Source: a virus. From it: 57,410 bases of DNA. A program made the translations under genes and the position numbers. Below, piece after piece: positions 15,437 through 24,494 of the stretch (the first letter of the stretch is position 1; each line of letters starts with the position of its first letter). Where the stretch lies: the IMG/VR virus record IMGVR_UViG_3300015199_000003, positions 1 through 57,410 of that record. The stretch is one strand, 5' to 3'. Below the pieces are notes generated by a model. It had not been told where the DNA came from. It was given only the letters and a program-made list of their open reading frames with translations, and made no database searches.

Positions 15437-15507
15437 CTCGTTGAGGGAGCATGACGAAGATGAATCTTACAGAGAAATAACAGACGGGCGAGACGGTACG
15501 GCGCGCG

Positions 15508-16161
15508 GTGGACAATCTCAGGACGCGACCTTGGCAGGGCAGCGGCTGGAAGGTGTTGATCGTCAACGAAGCCGATTGCATGTCGCCTAACGCGGCCTAC
15601 GTTTGGCTGGACGTGCTCGAATCGCTGCCGTTGATGACGGTGGTTATCTTCACGACGAACAACGGAGAGAAGCTTCCGGCCCGTCTCCGCGATCGATGCG
15701 AGCGGTTCATGTTTCAGTCGGGCGGCCTGTTGATGCGCGGACCGGCGCAAGAACTGGTCAACCGAGTATGGTTCGCTGAGACGGGCCGAACCGACGCTCC
15801 GGACATTGACGAACTCGGCAAGGTGGCCGACGACAAGGGCGACGTTTCTCTCCGTCGAGTTCTTCAACTGCTGACGCCGCATGTTCGCACGGCTGCGGAT
15901 CCGGTTAAGTCGAGTCGGCCGACGCCGCCGAATGTCGCGCCAACAGCTCCGGTCGCAGGATCAAGCGCCGCGACCGTCGTCAAGCTGCGCGAGATTCGGG
16001 AGCGGTTCAACTGCCCGGCCGAAAAGTTCGCCCTTCTCGCGCAGTGCGGAGTTTCGACGCTGTACGCAATCGAACGCGGCAAGAGGGAGCCGGCTCCGTC
16101 ACTCGCGCGTCGAATTCAGGAAGCAATCGTTATCGTCGAACGGGAAGGGATCGCAGCATGA
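15508..16161 (+). CDS. N-terminally truncated clamp-loader-like AAA+ protein ending in an HTH
   Basis: A 217-residue frame from a GTG. It starts in the middle of a DnaX/RFC-like AAA+ domain: GWKVLIVNEADCMSPNAAYV includes Walker B, then IFTTNNGEKLPARLRDRCER includes sensor 1 and the arginine-finger region. The P-loop part that should precede it is missing: a TAA stop lies eleven codons upstream and no Walker A is seen before it. The C-terminal 60 residues (LREIRERFNCPAEKFALLAQ, then STLYAIERGKREP) look like an XRE-type HTH. The protein cannot bind ATP normally, so it is either a decaying gene or one reused for its HTH. Confidence 0.6.
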   Translation: MDNLRTRPWQGSGWKVLIVNEADCMSPNAAYVWLDVLESLPLMTVVIFTTNNGEKLPARLRDRCERFMFQSGGLLMRGPAQELVNRVWFAETGRTDAPDIDELGKVADDKGDVSLRRVLQLLTPHVRTAADPVKSSRPTPPNVAPTAPVAGSSAATVVKLREIRERFNCPAEKFALLAQCGVSTLYAIERGKREPAPSLARRIQEAIVIVEREGIAA

Positions 16162-16553
16162 AAGCGTTGACCGTCAAGCAGCCGTGGGCGGCGCTCATCG
16201 CCCACGGCCTTAAGCCGATCGAAAACCGGACCTGGGCAACAAGGCACCGCGCGCCGCTGCTGATCCACGTCTCGGCCCGCATGCCCTTTAGGCCGGCGGC
16301 ATGGTTGCAATTCTGCCGAGAGCGATCCCTCCTCGATGCACCCGATTACGATGCGCTGGCCGCGCAATGCGGGAAGATTATTTGCAGGGTGGAACTCGTT
16401 GATTGCGTTCCGATCGCAAGCCTGCCAACGGACCTGCGCGGCCATTGGACGGCTGAAGGGCCGATATGCTGGCTCGTCGAGAATCCCGTTGCAGTCGATG
16501 GAACGCCGTCGGTGAAAGGTCGGCTTGGAATTTGGGAGTATAATCCGGAGTAG
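16158..16553 (+). CDS. ASCH-domain protein
   Basis: A 131-residue protein overlapping the previous gene by ATGA. It begins with the hallmark of small ASCH proteins, MKALTVKQPWAALIAHGLKP, followed by IENRTWATRHRAPLLIHVSA, and ends in GRLGIWEY. ASCH folds resemble PUA domains and bind RNA or modified nucleotides; phage versions are common near packaging genes. The specific ligand is unknown. Confidence 0.88.
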   Translation: MKALTVKQPWAALIAHGLKPIENRTWATRHRAPLLIHVSARMPFRPAAWLQFCRERSLLDAPDYDALAAQCGKIICRVELVDCVPIASLPTDLRGHWTAEGPICWLVENPVAVDGTPSVKGRLGIWEYNPE

Positions 16554-16602
16554 TTCGGCTCTCGTCGGCCGAATCCACTATCCGCCAGGAAGCGGCCGGG
16601 CA

Positions 16603-18783
16603 ATGAGCGACTCCAAAGAGAAACTCCGCGAAGCACGCAAGAAACTCCGCGAGCAAGCGAAGAAACTGCGCGACGCGGAGAAGATGGCCGACGGGCAGCC
16701 GGACGACTCCTACGGCCGGCACAAAGCGGACGCGGCGGCCAGGTCGAAAGCCAAGTCCACGTCCGGGCGCGACATCGGACCGCTGCCTTCTGTCGTCAAT
16801 CCCGAGCGCAAAGAAGCCTGCCGACTCAATTTCCAATTGGCCTGCGAAACCTATTGGGCCGATCGTTTCCCGCTGCCCTGGTCTCCTGATCATCTCGACG
16901 CGATCAGAATCCTTCAGCAGACGATTTTGGCCGGCGGTCTGTACGCTTTCGCGATGTACCGCGGCGGCGGGAAGACTACGCTGTGCGAAAGCGCCGACGA
17001 GTGGGCGCACATCTACGGCCACCGGAGATTTAGCGTAATCATCGGTTCGACAGGCGATGCCGCGACGGACATTCTCGAAACGATCAAACTCGACCTCGAA
17101 ACGAACGAGTTGCTCTACGATGATTTTCCGGAGGTCTGCCACGCCATCCGAGCGCTCGAGGGAATAGCGAACCGCTGCAACGGCCAGACGCTGGAGGGCC
17201 ACAGCACGCAACTGGAATGGGGGCAGGATGAGATTGTTTTTCCCACCGTGTCTGGCGCTCCATCATCCGGGTCGATTATTCGCGTTACTGGAATCACTGG
17301 CCGCATCCGTGGCATCAAGCGAGGGAAGCTCCGTCCGGATCTCGTTCTACTGGACGATCCACAAACCGACGAATCTGCGGCCTCGCCCATGCAAAACAAG
17401 AAGCGCATGCGGATCGTTCAGCGCGCCGCTCTTAAGCTCGCGGGGCCAAAGAAGCGCATAGCATGCATGATGCCTTGCACGATCATCTATCCGGGCGACA
17501 TGGTCGATGAGTTCACGAACCGGGACAAGCATCCGGAGTTCAACGGCGATCGCCGCAAACTGGTGCATGCCTTCCCGACGAACAAGAAGCTCTGGGATCA
17601 GTATCGAGAGATTCGCGCAGATGGTTTGCGAGTTGGCGATGACGGGAGGGCCGGGACTGACTTTTATCTTGAGAATCAGACGGCGATGGACGAAGGCGCC
17701 GCCATCGCCTGGCCAGAGTACACCAAAGGCAAGGTGACCGCTGTCCAATATGTAATGGACGAATTCATAGACGATCCTGAAGGCGCCGCCGCCGAATTAA
17801 ACAATGATCCCAAGCAAACCGCGATCCTTACCAGCCTCCGTCAACTTGCCGAAGAGGATCTGGCCGTGCATCAAAACACGCTCCCTCTTGGCATCGTTCC
17901 GCGCGATTGCAACAAGCTGACGGCTTTCGTCGACCTGGGGCAAGAAGTTCTGTACTGGATGATCTGCGCATGGTCGGACAAGTTCGGCGGCGCTGTCATC
18001 GACTACGGGACGTTCCCCGAGCAATCTGGAATTTTCGAGTCCGCGAACGTCCCGCGCCCCCTGTCGCAACTCTACCCCAATCTCGAAGAAAAGGCCCGGA
18101 TTTACAAGGCGCTCGGCGAAGTCGTCGGCGCTTTGACCGCCAAGTCCTATCCGCAGCAGGACGGCGATGGACGTTTTACAATCTCCGTCGGCATGATCGA
18201 CGCCGGCAAGTGGACCGACACCGTTCACGAATTCATCGGCCGCTCGCCGCTCAAAGCGCTCTGGCGCGCGAGCAAAGGCCGCTCGATTGATCCAAACTCC
18301 AAGCCGCTGAACGAGTACCGCAAAGAACCCGGCGATGAAGTGGGTTGGAATTGGCGCGTCGATATGAAGACAAGCGCTAAGGGTCGATTCGTCAGTTTCG
18401 ATACTCGCCCCTGGAAGTCTCAGGTCTGCAATTCGCTGCTCGCCGCGCCGGGGTCGGCGACGTGCATCTATCTCCCTGGGAGCAAGCTGATCGAGCATCC
18501 GCTTTTGGCAATCCATCTACTGAGTGAGTATCGCGCGGAACTGATTGGTTCGTTGAGTGGCAGAAAGGTCGAAGCCTTCTACGTTCGACCCGATAACAAA
18601 GAAAACCATCTATGGGATTGCCTTGTCGGATGCGCTGTAGGCGCGAATGTCATCCGGATACAATTCTCCTCGGCGACGGCTGCCGGAGAAGCGCCCGAAC
18701 CGGAGAAGGCAAAATCCAAGGTTGATGCGCGGGCCGATTATGAGCAAAGGCGTCGCGCCTTCGAAGCGAAAAGAGGAAAGTGA
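16603..18783 (+). CDS. terL: Terminase large subunit
   Basis: A 726-residue protein. After a coiled-coil N-terminus (about 1-50) the ATPase has Walker A MYRGGGKTTL at about 118-127 and Walker B PDLVLLDDPQ near 240, with the conserved RGIKRGKLRP just before. The RNase-H-like nuclease half contains AFVDLGQ, VGMIDAGKWTD and ENHLWDCLVG with acidic residues in the expected places. It cuts concatemeric DNA and drives it into the capsid through the portal. No small terminase subunit was recognised nearby. Confidence 0.92.
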   Translation: MSDSKEKLREARKKLREQAKKLRDAEKMADGQPDDSYGRHKADAAARSKAKSTSGRDIGPLPSVVNPERKEACRLNFQLACETYWADRFPLPWSPDHLDAIRILQQTILAGGLYAFAMYRGGGKTTLCESADEWAHIYGHRRFSVIIGSTGDAATDILETIKLDLETNELLYDDFPEVCHAIRALEGIANRCNGQTLEGHSTQLEWGQDEIVFPTVSGAPSSGSIIRVTGITGRIRGIKRGKLRPDLVLLDDPQTDESAASPMQNKKRMRIVQRAALKLAGPKKRIACMMPCTIIYPGDMVDEFTNRDKHPEFNGDRRKLVHAFPTNKKLWDQYREIRADGLRVGDDGRAGTDFYLENQTAMDEGAAIAWPEYTKGKVTAVQYVMDEFIDDPEGAAAELNNDPKQTAILTSLRQLAEEDLAVHQNTLPLGIVPRDCNKLTAFVDLGQEVLYWMICAWSDKFGGAVIDYGTFPEQSGIFESANVPRPLSQLYPNLEEKARIYKALGEVVGALTAKSYPQQDGDGRFTISVGMIDAGKWTDTVHEFIGRSPLKALWRASKGRSIDPNSKPLNEYRKEPGDEVGWNWRVDMKTSAKGRFVSFDTRPWKSQVCNSLLAAPGSATCIYLPGSKLIEHPLLAIHLLSEYRAELIGSLSGRKVEAFYVRPDNKENHLWDCLVGCAVGANVIRIQFSSATAAGEAPEPEKAKSKVDARADYEQRRRAFEAKRGK

Positions 18784-19076
18784 TGAAGCCACATACTCAC
18801 GAATTCGATTCGTCGCTGACCTGCAACTATTGCGGGAGAACGGCGGAGTCGTTGAATCTATTGAACCCGGCATCGGATATCGAAGTTCTTCCAGGCAAAG
18901 GCGTGATTGTGCATCCTCCAACCCAAACGCGGCCGCTCTATGCCTGCACCCAATGCGGCAGAGGCACTCCAACAACAACCGCGCAAGGCTGGTGTCTCAA
19001 TTGCTTCCAAGGCGCTCGCATCGTGGAGCCAACGGGCAAAGAGATTCCGTTCAGTCCGCCGGCGAATAACGGTTGA
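18783..19076 (+). CDS. Small double zinc-ribbon protein
   Basis: A 97-residue protein overlapping the terminase stop (GTG 18780 or ATG 18783 can start it). It has CNYCG near 14, then CTQCG and CLNC near 57 and 75, forming one or two zinc ribbons. Such proteins often lie beside terminase genes. Function unknown. Confidence 0.75.
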   Translation: MKPHTHEFDSSLTCNYCGRTAESLNLLNPASDIEVLPGKGVIVHPPTQTRPLYACTQCGRGTPTTTAQGWCLNCFQGARIVEPTGKEIPFSPPANNG

Positions 19077-19101
19077 GCTGGTGGACGTTTCGCGATAGAA
19101 T
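19073..19101 (+). promoter_or_regulatory. Candidate promoter
   Basis: TTGAGC (19073-19078) and TAGAAT (19096-19101) are 17 bases apart. Transcription would begin near 19108, ahead of the ATG at 19148, and could supply the capsid operon. Confidence 0.45.
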
Positions 19102-19147
19102 GCCCGTGGATTTTCGCAGCCACGTTCGCTGCGGAAGAAACGACCTC

Positions 19148-19378
19148 ATGACGAGGGCGAACGACGTGAAGAAGCGTCTGAAGGGTTTTTTCTGCCCAGA
19201 ATGTTACGGCCAGCGACTGCACGTCATCACGGTCGCCCGCAAACTCCCCATGTTGATCGTCCGGTATCGCACCTGCACGGCGTGCGATTATTCCATTCGC
19301 ACCGAAGAGCGCCAGACCCCCAAGCGCGAGAAAGCTCCCAAGCGCAAAAAGAAGTTCGCGAAACTGGCGGCGCGCTGA
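19148..19378 (+). CDS. Zinc-ribbon protein
   Basis: A 76-residue protein. FFCPECYGQRLHV and RYRTCTACDYSIRTEER form a four-Cys ribbon resembling those of NrdR and phage transcription factors; the tail is a Lys/Arg-rich segment. The frame is open upstream to a TTG at 19073, but the promoter at 19073-19101 supports the ATG at 19148. It may bind nucleic acid near the head of the structural operon. Confidence 0.65.
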   Translation: MTRANDVKKRLKGFFCPECYGQRLHVITVARKLPMLIVRYRTCTACDYSIRTEERQTPKREKAPKRKKKFAKLAAR

Positions 19379-19383
19379 AAGTC

Positions 19384-19398
19384 TACTACGTCGTAGTA
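19384..19398. promoter_or_regulatory. Palindrome TACTACG-T-CGTAGTA (site 1)
   Basis: Perfect seven-base arms around one base, six bases after the preceding stop. The same palindrome with C at the centre occurs at 37029-37043, also right after a gene block. The interval to 19609 has no gene; it holds GC-rich stems (CTCAGC...GCTGAG near 19537-19561, and GGGGCCG...CGGTCCC followed by a T-rich stretch near 19560-19596) that could end transcription before the capsid genes. Confidence 0.5.
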
Positions 19399-19609
19399 TT
19401 CCACCCACTCCGATTCGCTTTGCCGCTTGCGGTTCTCGTGAGTGGCCATCTATGATCCCAACAGACATTCAGAAGGGGCCGCACTCTCGCGCGGTTCTGA
19501 TCGGGACATAACCGGGAATAAGCTCCCCGGTAGAGTCTCAGCAGCTCGACGACCCGCTGAGGGGCCGCGCGAAAGCGTCGGTCCCTTCGTGTTTTCCGGG
19601 TCAGACCAA

Positions 19610-19855
19610 ATGGCAACCCCCGCCGATATCGAAGCCGCAATCGCGACCGCTGCCGTAGAGGGCATCGCGGAAGCTATTTCGGATGGCCAGTCCGCCAAAG
19701 CGATTTCGGCTGATGATCAGATCAAGCTCGCCGATCGCGCCGCGGCGGTGACCAACATCGGGGCCGGCTCGGCATGGGGCGGCGCGATTCGACCCGCTCG
19801 CGCTTTGCCGAATTGGACCGAGATTGACACGCCAAGCGATCCGTTCGGGCGCTGA
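19610..19855 (+). CDS. gpW-like head-tail joining protein
   Basis: An 81-residue protein, MATPADIEAAIATAAVEGIA and onward, with DGQSAKAISADDQIKLADRA. The opening helix, the short DGQS turn and the position immediately before the portal match the gpW-type head completion proteins, though the usual C-terminal end is altered. It would plug the head-tail connector and stabilise packaged DNA. Confidence 0.6.
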   Translation: MATPADIEAAIATAAVEGIAEAISDGQSAKAISADDQIKLADRAAAVTNIGAGSAWGGAIRPARALPNWTEIDTPSDPFGR

Positions 19856-19861
19856 GGAATT

Positions 19862-21550
19862 ATGGCAGGCATCTTCCGACGCATGGTGGACGCACTTCGC
19901 GGACGCAATCCCGAAGCCGATCGCGTGCGCGAACAGAAGCGCAATCTGCATACCGAAATTCGGGGCATGCATGCCAAGGTGGATGCGGCCAGCTCGGACG
20001 AATTCAGCAAGCGATTATGGCGCGATGCCGACTCGCTTGGACCAAACGCGGCCTTCAACCAAGGCGTCCGCCAGAAGGCTCGCGATCGGGCCCGGCTCGA
20101 ATTCGTCAACAACAACTACGCGCGCGGGATGGTTCGCACCAGCGCTTACGATCTGATCGGCACCTGCCCGCGCCTGCAACTGAGCATTCCCGGTGACAAA
20201 TCGGGCGCGATGGCCAAGAAGATCGAGCGGAGTTTCGCGCGCTGGGGAAAAGCCGTCGGTCTCGGGCTCAAGTACCGGCTGATGGAAAAAGCCAACGGCC
20301 ATAGCGGCGGCGCAATCGCGCTTTTGCAAACCAATCCGGAAATCAATCACAAGGTGAAGCTCGATCTTCGATTGATCGAGATCGAGAGAAATCAAACGCC
20401 CTGGGACAAGCTGACCGATCCGACGATCTGGGACGGCATCAAGGTCGACGAGCACGGGAACCATGTCGAGTATTATTTCCTGCGCTATCACCCGGGCGAA
20501 TGGCGCGGGCTCGTTGCCATGACGATCGCCGGCGTGTTCGACACCGTGGCCGCCCGCAATGTGATTCATTGGTACGAACAAGATCGCTGCGATCAGTGGC
20601 ACGGCATTCCAAAAATTTCGGCATCGCTGCCGCTCTTCTCGCAACTCCGCCGCTACACGCTGGCCACACTGACCGCTGCCGAATTCGCGGCAATGCTCGC
20701 CGGCATCATGAAGACGAATCTGCCGCCGGCCAGCGGCGTCGCGCAGGAAGTGGACAACTGGAGCTTCTTCGAGCTGGTTCGCGGCGCTTTGATGAGCTTG
20801 CCTGAAGGATGGGAGGCCACCCAATTCGACGCCAAGCAGCCGACGACGACCTATCCGCAGTTCAAATCCGAGCTGTTGGCGGAGTGCGGGCGCGGCTCAG
20901 GAACTCCGCTCAATGTTGTGTCGGGCAGCTCGAAAGACATGAACTACAGTTCGGGCCGTCTCGACCATGTCCCATACCACCGCGAGAAGCGCATCGACCG
21001 GTTCGACTTCGAATCCATCGTCGCGGATCGAGTCCTGAGCGCGTGGGAGCAAGAGGCCCGCTTCGTCGATGAAGTTCCGCTCGACGCGCCCGCCATTGAG
21101 GAATGGAGTTGGAGTTGGAACTATGACGGCTTCGAGGGGATCGACCAGCAGAAAGACGCCAATGCCGACGACATCCGTCTAAAGAACGGCACCAGCACAC
21201 TGAAAGAAATCCTTGCCGAGTATGGGCAGGATGTTTACGAGCACATGGACCAGCTCGCCAAGGAGCGCGACTACGCGATCTCCAAAGGCTTGCCCTGGCC
21301 GATGCTGTTCAGCGCTCCCATTCCTTCCGGTCAACCTGACCAGGCTCCTGACGAGGCTCCCGATCAGAACGCCGATCCCAAAGCGCAAAGCAGGCTCCTC
21401 GACGCGCTCACTGAAAACGGCATCTCTGAAACCGTCGCCGAAATGGTTGTCGCCGAATTCTTCGCGATGCCAGCTCCCCGGCCGAGCACTCCGAAGCCAA
21501 GCCGCAATGGGTTTCACCGCAACGGTCATTACGCAGGAGGTCGATCATGA
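19862..21550 (+). CDS. Portal protein (lambda family)
   Basis: A 562-residue protein. ARDRARLEFVNNNYARGMVR near 75 begins the portal core, with NVIHWYEQDRCDQWHGIPKI near 237 and GTPLNVVSGSSKDMNYSSGR near 350 being typical of lambda-type portals. The C-terminal 80 residues are Pro/Asp-rich with a final helix. Twelve copies form the ring through which DNA passes and on which the procapsid starts. It overlaps the protease gene by ATGA. Confidence 0.92.
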   Translation: MAGIFRRMVDALRGRNPEADRVREQKRNLHTEIRGMHAKVDAASSDEFSKRLWRDADSLGPNAAFNQGVRQKARDRARLEFVNNNYARGMVRTSAYDLIGTCPRLQLSIPGDKSGAMAKKIERSFARWGKAVGLGLKYRLMEKANGHSGGAIALLQTNPEINHKVKLDLRLIEIERNQTPWDKLTDPTIWDGIKVDEHGNHVEYYFLRYHPGEWRGLVAMTIAGVFDTVAARNVIHWYEQDRCDQWHGIPKISASLPLFSQLRRYTLATLTAAEFAAMLAGIMKTNLPPASGVAQEVDNWSFFELVRGALMSLPEGWEATQFDAKQPTTTYPQFKSELLAECGRGSGTPLNVVSGSSKDMNYSSGRLDHVPYHREKRIDRFDFESIVADRVLSAWEQEARFVDEVPLDAPAIEEWSWSWNYDGFEGIDQQKDANADDIRLKNGTSTLKEILAEYGQDVYEHMDQLAKERDYAISKGLPWPMLFSAPIPSGQPDQAPDEAPDQNADPKAQSRLLDALTENGISETVAEMVVAEFFAMPAPRPSTPKPSRNGFHRNGHYAGGRS

Positions 21551-22491
21551 ACCTCCTGCAAGTTCCCCTGTTCGCGCGCCTTGACGACTATGTCGGACCG
21601 TGGTTGTGCGAACCAATCACGTTTTCGGGGATCTGGAATGCCGCCCGGCAGATGGACTTTCTCGCGCATATGGCCGAGCCGCTCGAGCAGCGCGCGGCGA
21701 TCGACAAGCAATCAACGGCGAGCGGAAAGAGCATTGGCGTTATCCGTTTGACCGGCCTGCTGATGAAAGCCCAATCCTCGATGGGCGGAACCTCGACGAT
21801 TCAGATTCGTCGCGACATCCGCAACGCGGCAGCCGATTCGGACATTTCCGCGATCCTTCTCGCGATTGATTCGCCTGGGGGAACTGTTGCCGGCACGTCC
21901 GACCTGGCCGACGAAGTGAAAGCGGCCCGGAAGAGCAAACCGGTCTGGGCGCACATCGACGACCTCGGAGCATCCGCAGCGTACTGGATCGCATCCCAAT
22001 GCGAACGCATCACCGCGAATTCGCCCACGGCTTTGGTCGGCTCCATCGGCACCGTCCAAGTGATGCAAGATCAATCCGAAGCGGCCGCGAAAGAAGGCGT
22101 CAAGACGCTCGTTTTTGCCACCGGGCCAATGAAGGGCATGGGTACGCCGGGCAGCAAGGTAACCGACGAACATATCGCCCACGTCCAAGCGCTGGTCGAT
22201 TCAGTCCAAAAGTCATTCGACGCGGCCGTGCAGAAGGGCCGATCGCTGACCGACAAGCAGCTTGCCGCGGTTCGTCATGGCGGCGTCTTCACGGCGGAAG
22301 ACGCCCTCAAAAACAAGCTTATCGATGCCATTCAACCGCTTTCCAAGACGATCAGCGAATTAACACGTTCACTCGCCGGCGATGGCCGGGGACAGGTGCG
22401 GGCGGATGCCGGATCGGCCGGCGTCGCGAGTCAGTTCCCAATGGTTCAGCGCAGGCGCTTGCCCGTGCTGGCGCAGGAGATCCAACGATGA
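21547..22491 (+). CDS. S49-family capsid maturation protease
   Basis: A 314-residue protein of the SppA/ClpP fold. Key stretches are LLAIDSPGGTVAGTSDLADE near 101 and DDLGASAAYWIASQCERI near 136, where the Ser of GASAAYW is the nucleophile; SKVTDEHIAHVQALVDSVQ contains the expected Lys. The short C-terminal tail after about 265 may be the scaffold-like part. It matures the head by clipping capsid precursors. It overlaps both neighbours by ATGA. Confidence 0.9.
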   Translation: MNLLQVPLFARLDDYVGPWLCEPITFSGIWNAARQMDFLAHMAEPLEQRAAIDKQSTASGKSIGVIRLTGLLMKAQSSMGGTSTIQIRRDIRNAAADSDISAILLAIDSPGGTVAGTSDLADEVKAARKSKPVWAHIDDLGASAAYWIASQCERITANSPTALVGSIGTVQVMQDQSEAAAKEGVKTLVFATGPMKGMGTPGSKVTDEHIAHVQALVDSVQKSFDAAVQKGRSLTDKQLAAVRHGGVFTAEDALKNKLIDAIQPLSKTISELTRSLAGDGRGQVRADAGSAGVASQFPMVQRRRLPVLAQEIQR

Positions 22492-24056
22492 ATTTTAGCC
22501 AATGGCTCGCGGCCAACTCTTACGACGAAGCCGGCCTTAGCGATTCGCAGCGCAAGCACCTCGAAGCCGCTTGGAAGGCCGAGACCGCTCCTCCGGCTCC
22601 GGCGCCCGATCCCGATCCGGCCCCCGCTCCCGCGCCAAGCGCTGTGGAGGCCGATGAAGCCGAATACCGGCACCGTATGGCCACTCAGCGCCGTCGCGTC
22701 GATCAGATCGGCAAGATCTGCAAAGATTACGACAACCCGCAGATCGAGGTCTCTCAGAACGGCGAGAAATTCAAGGTCAGCCTTGAAGAACACGCCATCG
22801 AAAGCAACTGGGATTCCCAGCGCACCGAACTGGAAGCGCTCCGGTTGAGCCGGGCGAAGGTCCACGTCAGCGCACGCAATCCGCAACGGCAGTCGATGAC
22901 GGCCGAGCTCGTTGAGGCGGCAATGTGCCAGACGGTCGGACTGCCCGACATCGACAAGCACTTCAAGGCCGAGACGCTCGATTTGGCCCGCAAGACATTC
23001 CGCGGCGGCGTCGGCCTTCAGCAACTGCTGCTGATGGCCGCCGGCGAGAACGGGTACAGCGCACACCCCGGCCAGCGCATCAACACCAGCAACGTCCGCG
23101 AGGTGATGCGGTATGCGTTCGGTCAGAACGGCAACGGCGGTCAGATGATGGCCGGCTTCTCGACCGTCGGCCTGTCCGGCATTCTGGGCAACATCGCCAA
23201 CAAGGAATTGCTGATCGGCTACATGCAGGATAGTCAGGAATGGCGCGAGATCGCCCAAATCAAGACGGTCGCCAACTTCCAGCAGCACACCAGCTACCGC
23301 ATGCTCGATTCCTCCGAGTATGAGGAGCTCGGGCCGGGCGGCGAGATCAAGCACGGCACGCTCGATCAAGAATCCTACACCCGACAGGCGAAGACCTACG
23401 CAAAAATGTTCGCCCTGACACGAGAGGCCATCATTAACGATGACCTCGGGGCCTTCGATGATCTTCGCGCCCGGATCGGACGCGGCGCCGCGCAGAAGTT
23501 CTCCAATCTGTTCTGGACGAACATGATGGCGAACCACGCGACGTTCTTCACCGCGGCGCGCGGCAACTACATCACCGGGGCGACGACAACCCTTCTGACC
23601 GACGGCATCGGCATGGAGACGGCCGTCAAGGCCTTCCGCCAGATGAAATCGGGCGCGGCGGACGGCTCGAAGCGCATCGGCGGCATTCCGGCGATTGTGC
23701 TGGTGCCTCCCGAACTCGAATGGGCCGCCGATCAACTGTTCATGGGCGAGAAGCTCAACATCGGCTCAGCCGCCGGCGAAACCAACGTCTACCGCGGCAA
23801 ATACCGTCCCGTCGTCGTTCCGTGGCTGTCTGACCCCGCCTTCACTGGCAATTCGACGACCGCCTGGTACTTGCTTCGCGAGCCGGGCCTCTCGCCGATG
23901 ATGGTCGTCTCGTTCCTCAACGGCATGGAAGCGCCGACGGTGGAGAGCGCGGAAGCCGACTTCGACACGCTCGGCATTCAGTTCCGCGGCTATCACGATT
24001 TCGGTTGCGATCAGGCCGAGTATCTCTGCGGCGTGAAGAGCAAGGGCGCGGCATAA
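22488..24056 (+). CDS. Major capsid protein with N-terminal scaffold-like region
   Basis: A 522-residue protein. Residues 1-130 are Pro/Ala-rich then charged and helical, as expected of a removable scaffold (delta) domain. From about 150 the sequence has the look of HK97-fold/Mu-type head subunits: RINTSNVREVMRYAFGQNGN, LTREAIINDDLGAFDDLRAR, TFFTAARGNY and a C-terminal WYLLREPGLSPMMVVSF. It forms the icosahedral shell. Position behind portal and protease makes the call firm, even though similarity could not be measured. Confidence 0.88.
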   Translation: MNFSQWLAANSYDEAGLSDSQRKHLEAAWKAETAPPAPAPDPDPAPAPAPSAVEADEAEYRHRMATQRRRVDQIGKICKDYDNPQIEVSQNGEKFKVSLEEHAIESNWDSQRTELEALRLSRAKVHVSARNPQRQSMTAELVEAAMCQTVGLPDIDKHFKAETLDLARKTFRGGVGLQQLLLMAAGENGYSAHPGQRINTSNVREVMRYAFGQNGNGGQMMAGFSTVGLSGILGNIANKELLIGYMQDSQEWREIAQIKTVANFQQHTSYRMLDSSEYEELGPGGEIKHGTLDQESYTRQAKTYAKMFALTREAIINDDLGAFDDLRARIGRGAAQKFSNLFWTNMMANHATFFTAARGNYITGATTTLLTDGIGMETAVKAFRQMKSGAADGSKRIGGIPAIVLVPPELEWAADQLFMGEKLNIGSAAGETNVYRGKYRPVVVPWLSDPAFTGNSTTAWYLLREPGLSPMMVVSFLNGMEAPTVESAEADFDTLGIQFRGYHDFGCDQAEYLCGVKSKGAA

Positions 24057-24144
24057 GGCTGCACAGTTTCGACACAGTTTCGCTACTGTTCTCCGAGCGC
24101 TCAGACGGAACGACGATCAATCGCCCAACTAAGAGGATGGCTCG

Positions 24145-24411
24145 ATGCTCGACAAAGGAAAGGCCGCCACCGGAACGCCACTTCGCCGACTCCAATCGGA
24201 GTTGGAGAGCAACCCCGGGGCGAAGGATATTGCCGTCATGATCGGCGACGTGGCGGATGTTTATCGCTGGCTCGGCTACGCGGATAGCGAGATCGCCAAG
24301 GAATTCTCAGGCAAGCGCCCAGGCCAGATTGTCCGCGTCCCGATTGACGAGCTGGGCGAGCTTGTCGAATTGGCGCTTGCCGGAGCGGCGCCCATCGAAC
24401 CGACACTGTAA
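24145..24411 (+). CDS. Hypothetical virion-region protein
   Basis: An 88-residue protein with AAGAGG before the ATG region. It is acidic and helical (LRRLQSELESNPGAKDIAVM, then EIAKEFSGKRPGQIVRVPID). No family is recognised. It lies between capsid and decoration genes and may be a minor head protein or a head-tail factor. Confidence 0.65.
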   Translation: MLDKGKAATGTPLRRLQSELESNPGAKDIAVMIGDVADVYRWLGYADSEIAKEFSGKRPGQIVRVPIDELGELVELALAGAAPIEPTL

Positions 24412-24494
24412 AACCAAGCCGCTCAAGAGGCGGACTCAGTTGTAATTTCGCGAACCAAACTGCGGCATAGCCGCCTCGACTCAGGAGTCTCGCA

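Noticed and set aside
22446-23735. 429-codon minus-strand frame
   Set aside because: Shadow of the major capsid gene.
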